Shown: piece by piece, positions 22,771-30,036 of the stretch | Layout of the letters: every line of letters starts with the position of its first letter | How positions within the stretch are numbered: position 1 is the stretch's first letter | Source: an uncultured Bacilli bacterium | GTDB lineage: Bacteria; Bacillota_I; Bacilli_A; RF39; UBA660 | Direction: 5' to 3' | Assembly (NCBI GenBank): GCA_948999435.1 | Contig: CARJCM010000012.1 | Coordinates: 1-30,036 of the forward strand | DNA: 30,036 nucleotides | Notes under the pieces: model-generated | What the model was told of the DNA's origin: nothing | Database searches by the model: none | Seen by the model: only the letters and a program-made list of their open reading frames with translations | Made by a program: the position numbers and the translations under genes

Positions 22771-24675
22771 TTATCCTAATAATAGTTTTATTGTTTCTCC
22801 TTCAGGAACATAATAATCGGCACTAGGTGATTGATAAATTATGTTATCACCTATACCAGAGTATTCAATTTTAAATCCCTGTAATATCTTTTTGGCTTCA
22901 TCTTTAGTACTGCCAATAACATTTGGTAATTTTATATATTTTGTATCTAGCCAAGTATATTCTCTTGGCATTCCTTCTTTACTAGGTTCAATATCTAATA
23001 TGTCAATAGCACTAGTTAATATGCTTTTAGCTATAGGAGCTGAAACAACTCCGCCATACTGGGTTACACCTTTTGGATTATCTACAGCAACATAAACAAT
23101 TATCTCAGGATTATCAGCTGGTAGAAAACCAATAAATGATAAAATATAATTGCCATCCATATACTTACCATCTTTGACTTTTTGAGCTGTTCCAGTTTTG
23201 CCTCCGACACGATAATTTTCAATATAAGCGTTTCTTCCTGAACCATTAGCTACAACACTTTCTAAGGCGTGTCTTACTAATTTGCTCGTTTCTTCACTAA
23301 TTACTTGTTTTTCAACATTTGGCTCAACTTTTTTTATTATACTTCCAGTTTCACTTTCTTTAAAACTACCTACTATATGAGGAGTTAATAATTTCCCGCC
23401 ATTAATGGCTGCAGATACTGCTCTTATTTGTTGTAAGGGAGTAACACTTATTCCTTGACCAAAGCTAGTTGTGGCTAATTCTACTGGTCCCATATTTTCA
23501 GGTTTAAATAATATTCCCAATGATTCACCATTTAAATCTACGCCTGTTTTAGAACCAAAACCATAATTATTTATATAACTCATTAATTTATCAGTGCCTA
23601 AAGTTTGGCCTATTTTAACAAAACCTGGGTTACAAGAATTTTCTACTACTTCAATCATTTTTTGAGTACCATGACCACCATGTTTCCAACAATGTATTAC
23701 TGCGCCATCTACCTCTATAGCTCCACTATCATGGAATGTATCTTCAAACAGATTGATAGTTTTTTCTTCTAAAGCTGCCGATAAAGTGATTATTTTAAAG
23801 GTACTTCCTGGTTCGTAAGTCATCCAAATTGGTAAGTTTCGATTAATTATCTCTGTACTATATTTTTGATATTCATTATTATTGAAGTTTGGTCTACTAG
23901 CCATTGCTAATATCTCTCCTGTCTTGGGGTCCATTGCCATTATTAAAGCTTGCTCGGGAGAATACTTAGATACAACATTATCAAGTTCGTTTTCAACAGC
24001 CATTTGAAGACGCATATCAATAGTAAGTTCTAGTGTTACCCCTGGAGTTGGTGCTTCATATATTTCGGTTAATTCAAGTTTGTTTCCTTTACCATCTGAA
24101 AAGTACTTTATCGCTCCATCAGCACCAGTTAAATAATCATCATAATAAAGTTCTATTCCTGATAAACCTTGATTATCAATTCCCACATAACCTAAAACAT
24201 GAGATAAAACTGATTCATAAGGATAATATCTTTTGCTTTCTTTTAATAAATAAACACCATCATAATTTAATTTATTGATTTTTTCGGCAACTTCAAAATC
24301 TAATCTTCGCCCTTCTGGATGAACTCTTTCGATAGATGTTGATTTTGTAACATGTGCTAGCATATCTTTATAATCAGATTTTAAAATATCAGATAAATCT
24401 TTGGCAACACGCTCTGGGTCTTTTATTTGACCTGGTACTACTACTAGAGATACTGTTGTGATATTACTGGCTAATGCTTCTCCGTTTCTGTCTACAATTA
24501 ATCCCCTATCTGCTTTAATTGGTAACTCTCTACTCCATAAACTTTCGGCAAGATTATTTAATTTTTCATAAGTAAATACTTGAATATAAAATACTTTAAT
24601 AATTATTGCTATTAAAATAAAGATACATATTAAGAAAACAAATCTTATTCGTTCATGAACCTCGCTAAAAAACAT
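22771..24675 (-). CDS. pbpB: Division-type class B penicillin-binding protein with PASTA domain
   Basis: A 634-aa septal transpeptidase of the FtsI/PBP2B/SpoVD type. One N-terminal membrane segment (about 12-34) is followed by the pedestal/dimerisation domain and the transpeptidase domain with the three catalytic motifs: STFK (S291, K294), SCN (347-349) and KTGT (K493). One C-terminal PASTA domain spans about 575-634 (KLPNVIGSTKDEAKKILQG ... VPEGETIKLLLG). Neighbour mraY supports the division assignment. I cannot separate vegetative PBP2B from SpoVD by sequence alone. The start at 24675 follows AGGTGAT. No ftsL-like small gene precedes it, as is usual; instead there is a terminator and an unknown gene. 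Confidence 0.93.
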   Translation of the reverse strand: MFFSEVHERIRFVFLICIFILIAIIIKVFYIQVFTYEKLNNLAESLWSRELPIKADRGLIVDRNGEALASNITTVSLVVVPGQIKDPERVAKDLSDILKSDYKDMLAHVTKSTSIERVHPEGRRLDFEVAEKINKLNYDGVYLLKESKRYYPYESVLSHVLGYVGIDNQGLSGIELYYDDYLTGADGAIKYFSDGKGNKLELTEIYEAPTPGVTLELTIDMRLQMAVENELDNVVSKYSPEQALIMAMDPKTGEILAMASRPNFNNNEYQKYSTEIINRNLPIWMTYEPGSTFKIITLSAALEEKTINLFEDTFHDSGAIEVDGAVIHCWKHGGHGTQKMIEVVENSCNPGFVKIGQTLGTDKLMSYINNYGFGSKTGVDLNGESLGILFKPENMGPVELATTSFGQGISVTPLQQIRAVSAAINGGKLLTPHIVGSFKESETGSIIKKVEPNVEKQVISEETSKLVRHALESVVANGSGRNAYIENYRVGGKTGTAQKVKDGKYMDGNYILSFIGFLPADNPEIIVYVAVDNPKGVTQYGGVVSAPIAKSILTSAIDILDIEPSKEGMPREYTWLDTKYIKLPNVIGSTKDEAKKILQGFKIEYSGIGDNIIYQSPSADYYVPEGETIKLLLG

Positions 24676-24707
24676 AATATCACCTAAATTAAATATATGA
24701 AAAATTT

Positions 24708-24735
24708 AAAAAAGTTAGAAGAATTAACTTCTAAC
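24708..24735 (-). terminator. terminator of the 617-aa gene with stop codon in loop
   Basis: Minus-strand perfect 8-bp stem GTTAGAAG/CTTCTAAC with loop TTAATT and then TTTTTT. The 5' arm encodes the last residues (Val-Arg-Ser) and the TAA stop lies in the loop. Confidence 0.8.
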
Positions 24736-26577
24736 TAAACTTAGAATTGGACTTTCTGGTAATAATTCCTTTTGTAAGTTTTCTAATTCTTTGTAGGTAT
24801 AATATCCATTATGAATTATAGCATAAAAACAAGCTTCATAATCATCACGACATAGTTTACCTAAGTTTCTTTCTACTTTTCTTTTAGCAACATATATACC
24901 ATTTATACATAGTGTTTCTTTGTCATAAGAATACTTTTCTAAATATTTTGGTAATGGTTTTAAATACATACAATCAATAGTTAAAATATTTTCTATATCA
25001 CTTGGAATAACACTTGGACATAAATCACTTACTAGGTCTTCATCATAACTAACTTGTTCATAGGGAATGAATAAACTTTGAGAAACTTTTAAACAAAGAC
25101 ATTCTTGTAATGAATAATTTAACATATCAAGGCTTTGTAAGTTTTGATACATACCTAATGATATTATAAACTCTATAATAGTGACTAAATTATTCTTTGC
25201 TAAAAAGTTTATGTTAGTGGTCTCTTTACTAACTTTTAAACCATACATTTTTAAATAATAGATATTTTCTGCTAATTTCTTACTTATTAAAATATCTAAA
25301 CAGTCTTGATATAATATTAAATTAATTCTTTCTTTTGCTAATAAAGATATATTACTTAAACAAAGAGGTAATAAATCATTATCCTTATATAACAACTGAT
25401 AGTTTTTATTTAACCAGACACTATTTATTAAACCTTTATTTATTAGTTCTTCTAATTTAGCAAGTTTATAACAATCTACTTTACTAATATCAATATTTTT
25501 AAGACTTAATTTATTTAAACGCTTTAATATGTCTTCTATTTCAGAAAATTCTCTTCTTTTTAATTCTTCTTTGCTATCGTAATCTAATAAGTTATAATCG
25601 TAATTATATTGACTAAATAATATGGTTAAGTTTTGGTCACTATTTTGACGTAATTTTTCATAAGTAGCAGCTAATTCTTGATATATTATTTCGTTATGAG
25701 CAAGGCAATAATCTAATACTATTTCTTTTATTTCTGCATTTGGACATAATTCAATAATACCATCAATATTTTTAATTTCATCTTTAGTATCTAATAATTT
25801 TTTTAGTTTCTTTAAATCACTATTTACTTTTTTTGAAGCTTTTATTTTTCGCTCTTGCTCTTTTAAAATCGTAGTAAAAGTATTACTTAAAAAGTCTAAA
25901 TACTCATTAATTATTTGTTTAAAAATACGTTCGGCGTCTTGATATCTCTTTAATAAATCGGAACTAATTCTTTTCAAATCCCTTTTTAAACTATCATATG
26001 TTTTTTTGCCCTCATCGTTATCACGAATGTCAATGAAAATATTCTTCAAATGGATAAAATATGAAGCAGTGTCTAAAGCTTCATAAGATAGATTTTCAAA
26101 ATATGGTTTTAATTCTTCTAAAGCTTCTTTATTTTTTCGTAAGAAGTTGGTAAATACAATACCAGTATTATTAGGTAATTCTAGTTTTTTACATAAAAAT
26201 CCAATATCAAAAGCGCCTTTACATTTGCTAAATATATTATTAGATAAACAATTGTCTATGGCTTCTTTAAATATAGGCTCTTTATGATAATAAATAAAAC
26301 TAACAATAATTTGAAAATATGCGCTATCATTTGTTAAACTAGGATATTTATTTAATAATTCTTCAACCTCATTAATATTATGTGGATTACTAAGATATAA
26401 TATTGAGGTTATAACTTCTCTTAGCGTTATTGTACTTAAAGTATTAACATCTCTTTTGGCATACTTACGAAAGAATTCTTTAAAATAATTTTGAAATTCA
26501 TTTAATCCTTCTAGTTCTTCATTATTCTCTTTAGATTTCGCATCATCTATTATCTTAAATACTTCTTCTATTAACAT
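24724..26577 (-). CDS. Uncharacterised large helical protein
   Basis: I do not recognise this protein of about 617 aa. It is soluble, Leu/Lys/Glu/Asn-rich and mostly helical. A charged segment around residues 195-275 (KTYDSLKRDLKRISSDLLKR, KEQERKIKASKKVNSDLKKL) may form a coiled coil. Cysteines are scattered (for example LCPNAE, CLCLKVSQ, LCPSVIP) without a clear metal motif. A GTG at 26586 opens the frame, but ATG at 26577 lies eight bases after AAGG and is the better start. It overlaps the 322-aa gene by 23 bases and is co-transcribed with it from the promoter at 27552-27579, ending at a strong terminator before pbpB. Its link to division is only by position. Confidence 0.75.
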   Translation of the reverse strand: MLIEEVFKIIDDAKSKENNEELEGLNEFQNYFKEFFRKYAKRDVNTLSTITLREVITSILYLSNPHNINEVEELLNKYPSLTNDSAYFQIIVSFIYYHKEPIFKEAIDNCLSNNIFSKCKGAFDIGFLCKKLELPNNTGIVFTNFLRKNKEALEELKPYFENLSYEALDTASYFIHLKNIFIDIRDNDEGKKTYDSLKRDLKRISSDLLKRYQDAERIFKQIINEYLDFLSNTFTTILKEQERKIKASKKVNSDLKKLKKLLDTKDEIKNIDGIIELCPNAEIKEIVLDYCLAHNEIIYQELAATYEKLRQNSDQNLTILFSQYNYDYNLLDYDSKEELKRREFSEIEDILKRLNKLSLKNIDISKVDCYKLAKLEELINKGLINSVWLNKNYQLLYKDNDLLPLCLSNISLLAKERINLILYQDCLDILISKKLAENIYYLKMYGLKVSKETTNINFLAKNNLVTIIEFIISLGMYQNLQSLDMLNYSLQECLCLKVSQSLFIPYEQVSYDEDLVSDLCPSVIPSDIENILTIDCMYLKPLPKYLEKYSYDKETLCINGIYVAKRKVERNLGKLCRDDYEACFYAIIHNGYYTYKELENLQKELLPESPILSLVRS

Positions 26578-27523
26578 CTCTTTCACCTTCTAAATTCTCA
26601 CTAGTAAGTAAAGTTAAAATTTCACTTAAATGTCCTTCATGTTCTTTGATAAAATCTTCTTCACCACACCTAGCTTTGTAAGTGTCTTTTGCTCTTAAAT
26701 GTTGATTGTTTAAATTATTTAATTGATTATTGTATAAATAGTCACCAGAATCTATTTTCTTAACAAAAACATCTATTATAAGATAACTATCATTATCTAA
26801 CTTACTGAATAATAATCTTAAACTTGGACCTCTTCTAATCTTTAATTCAGAATAACTTTTTTTAACTAACTTTTTTACTCCTTTGGCATATCCTTGTTTT
26901 AATGCTAATATTAATTTTTTGTAATCTTCATAATATTCTGTGGGAATGTCTTTTCTCAAGCTTTCTAAGGCTATTACTTTCCCACTTTCTGATAATAAGA
27001 AAAATAACTTCTTAGGACTTTCTTCTTCATAGTCTTCTTCATTTTCTAATTCTTCAATTTCGTCTAATGCTTCAATTTTAATTAGAATATCAGATATTAA
27101 ATTTTGAAGTTTTAGAGCATCTTTTTCATTTTCAACTGATAAAAGCATTTTACTATATAATATATAATCTTTGTATAATAATAGTTTTATTTTATTTATG
27201 GTAATACTATTAAGGTTACCACTAAATATTGCTTTTATCTTTTCTAGTATTTCATATTCTTCTAAAGAATTAATATTTAATATACTTATTCTATCATATA
27301 TCTCTTTTATAAAAGGACTGGTTTCTATTGGTTTGGTTGTATCCTCTTTTATAGTCTTATCTTCATTTGGCAAAGCTTGAACTCTTGCTAATTTGTTACT
27401 TTGAGAATTATTTATCTGACTACGTAATTCTATTGCTTTAAAACTATTGCTTTTAAATAATGCTACCTTTTCTTCGAAACTTAAATCAGGAGTTGAACTT
27501 TGAAAATAATCATTAAATGCCAT
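26555..27523 (-). CDS. Uncharacterised protein with RelE/HigB-like C-terminal region
   Basis: A 322-aa protein. I start it at the ATG at 27523, nine bases after AGGAGG; a longer frame to 27646 would include the promoter. The N-terminal 150 residues are helical, and 150-170 is an acidic linker (LDEIEELENEEDYEEE). From about 172 the pattern resembles RelE/ParE/HigB folds: a helix (YYEDYKKLILALKQGYAKGV), KKLVKKSYSELKIRRGPS, then strands LRLLFSKL and YLIIDVFVKK, and a C-terminal helix. ELKIR and VFVKK match the E-L-R and F-x-K-K positions of the phage Gp49-like/HigB group. This is by-eye fold inference, not established homology. No antitoxin-sized gene is adjacent; the partner is the 617-aa gene, overlapping by 23 bases. 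Confidence 0.55.
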   Translation of the reverse strand: MAFNDYFQSSTPDLSFEEKVALFKSNSFKAIELRSQINNSQSNKLARVQALPNEDKTIKEDTTKPIETSPFIKEIYDRISILNINSLEEYEILEKIKAIFSGNLNSITINKIKLLLYKDYILYSKMLLSVENEKDALKLQNLISDILIKIEALDEIEELENEEDYEEESPKKLFFLLSESGKVIALESLRKDIPTEYYEDYKKLILALKQGYAKGVKKLVKKSYSELKIRRGPSLRLLFSKLDNDSYLIIDVFVKKIDSGDYLYNNQLNNLNNQHLRAKDTYKARCGEEDFIKEHEGHLSEILTLLTSENLEGERDVNRRSI

Positions 27524-27551
27524 AAAAAAAATCCTCCTATTAGGACTTTTT

Positions 27552-27579
27552 ATTATACCATACTTCATGTTTATGTCAA
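27552..27579 (-). promoter_or_regulatory. strong promoter of the 322/617-aa unit
   Basis: Consensus -35 TTGACA (27574-27579), a 16-base spacer and consensus -10 TATAAT (27552-27557), the best promoter in the window. It starts three bases after the SEC-C gene stop, so this two-gene unit is independent of ezrA. Confidence 0.8.
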
Positions 27580-27581
27580 CT

Positions 27582-28586
27582 TTATTTGAAATATTTTCGA
27601 CAACAATGTTTGAATTTTTTACCACTGCCACATAAGCATAAATCATTCTTATCTGGTAAGATAGTATTTTCTTTTAAGGTTTTAGAAGTATTGCCTTTAT
27701 ATATCCATATTGGAAAATAACATAGTGCTTTTTTGATTTCTACTATTAAATCTGCTATATTATCAGCGATATTGTTTAATGTTTCTTCATCTCTTATGTC
27801 AAAACCACAATATACTACTAAGTCATTAACTATTAGTTCTATGTATTTGGGTTCTAAATGACATTCTAGAAAGTTTAAAAAGTTAAATACTTCTTCTTTA
27901 AATAAATTTAACTTATATTTTCCAATACTTATAACGCTTTCTAAACTATAATCATTATATTTGTAATAATTTTTACGTAAACTTAAAATATCTTTGTAAT
28001 AGTAATGCTCTAGAGATATAACATATTCTTGCTTTTGATATTTTATAACGGATATTTTATCACATATTTTAGGATTTGCTTCGATATATTTCTTTAAATC
28101 TTTAGGAACCATGTTAATATATTGCTTAGCTAAAAGATTTATAAAATCTTCTAATAATACCACATTATAAATTCTGCTTAAACCTAATAATACACTATCA
28201 GTTACATCTTTAAATGAATAACTTTTTTCATCAAACATATTTAATGCCATCTTGACATAATTAATAATATCTTTAGGAATGTAATAGTTATTATTCTCTT
28301 TTAAAATTAAGTAATTAGTTTTTAAATTCGTTACGACAACATATTCTAAATAACCATAATTATCGTGTACTTCTTTTTCATTTACTAAACTTTTTAAACA
28401 ATGTATTTCTTCTGAAGTTAATAATTTTAAAATTACTTCTGGGTCTTCTTTATAAGTATTTATTATTTCATTATACATCTCTAGCCTAGATATACTTTCA
28501 TAATCTTTAGGTTTTTCTTTTAACCTTCTATAAAAATTATATACCTCTAGTTTGTCTTCTTTTGTTATGTATTCTTTTAATGTCAT
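27582..28586 (-). CDS. SEC-C motif protein, otherwise uncharacterised
   Basis: A 334-aa soluble protein. The last 20 residues form a SEC-C zinc motif, DLCLCGSGKKFKHCC (C317, C319, C328, C329), as at the C-terminus of SecA, where it binds zinc and can contact SecB or ribosomes. The N-terminal 300 residues are helical with no motif that I know. Many Firmicutes carry such fusions with unknown roles. The start at 28586 shares a base with the ezrA stop (TAATG), so its translation is coupled to ezrA. Confidence 0.8.
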   Translation of the reverse strand: MTLKEYITKEDKLEVYNFYRRLKEKPKDYESISRLEMYNEIINTYKEDPEVILKLLTSEEIHCLKSLVNEKEVHDNYGYLEYVVVTNLKTNYLILKENNNYYIPKDIINYVKMALNMFDEKSYSFKDVTDSVLLGLSRIYNVVLLEDFINLLAKQYINMVPKDLKKYIEANPKICDKISVIKYQKQEYVISLEHYYYKDILSLRKNYYKYNDYSLESVISIGKYKLNLFKEEVFNFLNFLECHLEPKYIELIVNDLVVYCGFDIRDEETLNNIADNIADLIVEIKKALCYFPIWIYKGNTSKTLKENTILPDKNDLCLCGSGKKFKHCCRKYFK

Positions 28587-30036
28587 TATTTATATTCCTC
28601 GATTAATCTTTTGTGTATTCCTGGTTCAACAACATTGATAGCATTTATTGCTTGCTCTAAACTGGCTTTAAAATTGCCTTTAAAGAATGAATTTTCAGCT
28701 TTAATTAATCCTATTTCAACTTCTTTATGTACTGCGCGGTAACGATTACCATACACAATTGCTGTTTCGGCCATTTTGGCGGTTTTTATCGCTTCTTTAG
28801 TAGTATTATATACTTTTAAGGTTAAATCTCTGGCTGTATCTACTCTGGTATTTAATGTTTTAATAGATATTGGTCTTTTATCTAATTCTGTTACCATTAT
28901 GTTTATAGCTTCTGCTGCTTCTCCTAATTCAACATAAAAGTTTTTAGGAGAAATTGGTAATTTGTAACTTTTAATATTAGTTTTGGCCATATTTAATATA
29001 TGCTTCATTTCATCTAATTGCTCTTTGGCTCTTTTTTCATCTTCTTTTAAACTAGCAAGACTTCTTAGAGTTTGTTCTACTTTCTCTTCAGTTTTACTTA
29101 GTTTGGAATTAATTATTTCCATTTCTTTAGATAACCTCGAATAAGCAAAAGTATGCTTGCGATGCATTTCTACGACACGACTATATTCTTCTTTTATTTC
29201 TAATATTTCTTTATGAACGTTTTCTAAGATACTTAAATCTTCATCACTTAAGTCATAACTGTATTTTAAGTCATCGATTTTTTTGTTTAAATCAGTACTT
29301 ATCTTCTCTAGTTTAGTTGCTTTTAATAATATACTTCTTTGGTAATCATCAAAGATTCTTTTCGATAATTTTTCTTTGTCAAAATTGTGATATAATGAAT
29401 CAAAATAATCTAGGATTGTCTTAAGTTCAAAAACACTATCTTCTAAGTTTAATACATTTAAGCGACCAAAAATATCGTTAATCTTTTTCTCTGATTCTGT
29501 AATATTATATGGTATATTTAAATACTCTAAATTGTAATTTTCTTTTTCCATTCTTGTTGTTATCTTGTTAACATCCTCTATTTTAGCAGGTATGAGTTTT
29601 TTACCCATTAAAATTATTGATGGAGCTTCTTCGATAACAATCTTTAAATTACCAATAGTATCATCAATTGCTTTTACTATCTTGCCTACTTCAGTGTATT
29701 CATTCTTATCCATTGCCACTTCAAAAGCACTAAATAATTTGTCAACATTCTCAAATTGTAATTCTAATGGTTTTTCAACCTCGCTATAATCATTTTTATT
29801 GGTGTTATATTTTGTAAGAATAGAACGGTAATCGGCTTTTAATTTGGTTATGGTTTCACGATTTTTTTCTTCGCTTAGTGTTATTTCTTTTATTTCATCT
29901 AATAAAAAGTTTGATTTAGTTTTAACATAAGCGATTTGAAGCTCTAAAGATGCTATTTTTTGTTTTAATGTTTTATAGTCTTTTTCAACAAAAGAATCTT
30001 CAATTTCTACTAAAGCATCTGTTATTTTTGGTACTT
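28586..30036 (-). CDS. ezrA: Septation ring formation regulator EzrA, 5' end outside window
   Basis: EzrA is a membrane-anchored spectrin-like protein that restrains Z-ring formation and coordinates wall synthesis. The reading frame stays open to the window end, so the ATG at 29719 is internal. About 482 C-terminal residues are visible, mostly coiled-coil (RLSKEMEIINSKLSKTEEKV, KEDEKRAKEQLDEMKHILN). The C-terminal hallmark ETAIVYGNRYRAVHKEVEIG followed by AENSFFKGNFKASLEQAINA and VVEPG is typical of EzrA. The missing start should hold the membrane anchor and roughly 90 residues. The stop overlaps the SEC-C gene start. Confidence 0.88.
   Translation of the reverse strand, partial: VPKITDALVEIEDSFVEKDYKTLKQKIASLELQIAYVKTKSNFLLDEIKEITLSEEKNRETITKLKADYRSILTKYNTNKNDYSEVEKPLELQFENVDKLFSAFEVAMDKNEYTEVGKIVKAIDDTIGNLKIVIEEAPSIILMGKKLIPAKIEDVNKITTRMEKENYNLEYLNIPYNITESEKKINDIFGRLNVLNLEDSVFELKTILDYFDSLYHNFDKEKLSKRIFDDYQRSILLKATKLEKISTDLNKKIDDLKYSYDLSDEDLSILENVHKEILEIKEEYSRVVEMHRKHTFAYSRLSKEMEIINSKLSKTEEKVEQTLRSLASLKEDEKRAKEQLDEMKHILNMAKTNIKSYKLPISPKNFYVELGEAAEAINIMVTELDKRPISIKTLNTRVDTARDLTLKVYNTTKEAIKTAKMAETAIVYGNRYRAVHKEVEIGLIKAENSFFKGNFKASLEQAINAINVVEPGIHKRLIEEYK

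Noticed and set aside
24676..24707. Possible pbpB promoter in the 48-base gap
   Set aside because: Only TATATT with a 3-of-6 match at -35; cannot be told from A/T background, though the terminator just upstream implies some promoter must exist.
26578..26586. GTG start for the 617-aa protein
   Set aside because: The ribosome site abuts the GTG; the ATG three codons later has correct spacing.
27530..27545. TCCTAATAGGA palindrome overlapping the ribosome site of the 322-aa gene, followed by eight Ts
   Set aside because: Only a 4-bp stem with a 3-base loop; too weak to call a terminator or translational switch.
27524..27646. Longer start for the 322-aa protein
   Set aside because: The extension spans the TTGACA/TATAAT promoter; the ATG at 27523 has AGGAGG.

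Overview
The window is very AT-rich (well under one third G+C by eye). Every gene I can support lies on the minus strand, so transcription runs from high to low coordinates. It looks like an uncultured, cell-wall-bearing, low-GC Firmicute of class Bacilli, possibly the gut RF39/Erysipelotrichales-like group. It has mraY, a PASTA-containing class B PBP, mltG, ezrA, an LTA-synthase-type enzyme and signal peptidase I, and it reproduces two Bacillus gene orders. Trp is always TGG where I checked. Stops are nearly all TAA, with two TAG and no TGA.

Read in the direction of transcription, the layout is as follows. (1) 30036-21691, division and wall: ezrA (5' end outside the window), a SEC-C protein, two unrecognised proteins with their own strong promoter and terminator, pbpB and mraY. 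The first unknown, 322 aa, has a C-terminal half that reads like a RelE/HigB-type fold. (2) 21605-17577: an Asn-rich membrane-anchored protein with its own promoter and terminator, then pyruvate phosphate dikinase from a clear promoter, then a decayed ORF and a terminator. (3) 17558-10602: a Lys/Thr-rich membrane protein with a four-Cys tail, then ruvX, yrzB, mltG, trmR, trhP1-like, an RNase Z-like metallo-hydrolase, trhP2, greA and an unknown protein, ending at a terminator. This matches the Bacillus yrrK-yrzB-yrrL-yrrM-yrrN-yrrO-greA order. TrmR and the U32 proteins together point to wobble-uridine (mo5U34) tRNA modification. (4) 10613-10113: rplS, with its own promoter, a structured leader and a terminator. 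(5) 10079-1: lepB, then six accessory genes, then rbgA, rnhB, an LtaS-like gene and topA (3' end outside the window).

The main departure from expected order is block 5225-9524, inserted between lepB and rbgA. It holds a SAMHD1/dGTPase-like HD protein, an alpha/beta hydrolase, a uracil-DNA-glycosylase-superfamily protein, a RhuM-family protein, a startless ICE-type small ORF and a GNAT acetyltransferase. It is the best candidate for a mobile or defence-type island, but that role is inferred from gene content.

Another recurring oddity is that at three of five clear intrinsic terminators (rplS, the Asn-rich gene, the 617-aa gene) the stop codon sits inside the terminator hairpin loop. Transcription and translation termination would then compete for the same bases. 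No RNA genes, IS elements or CRISPR arrays were seen.
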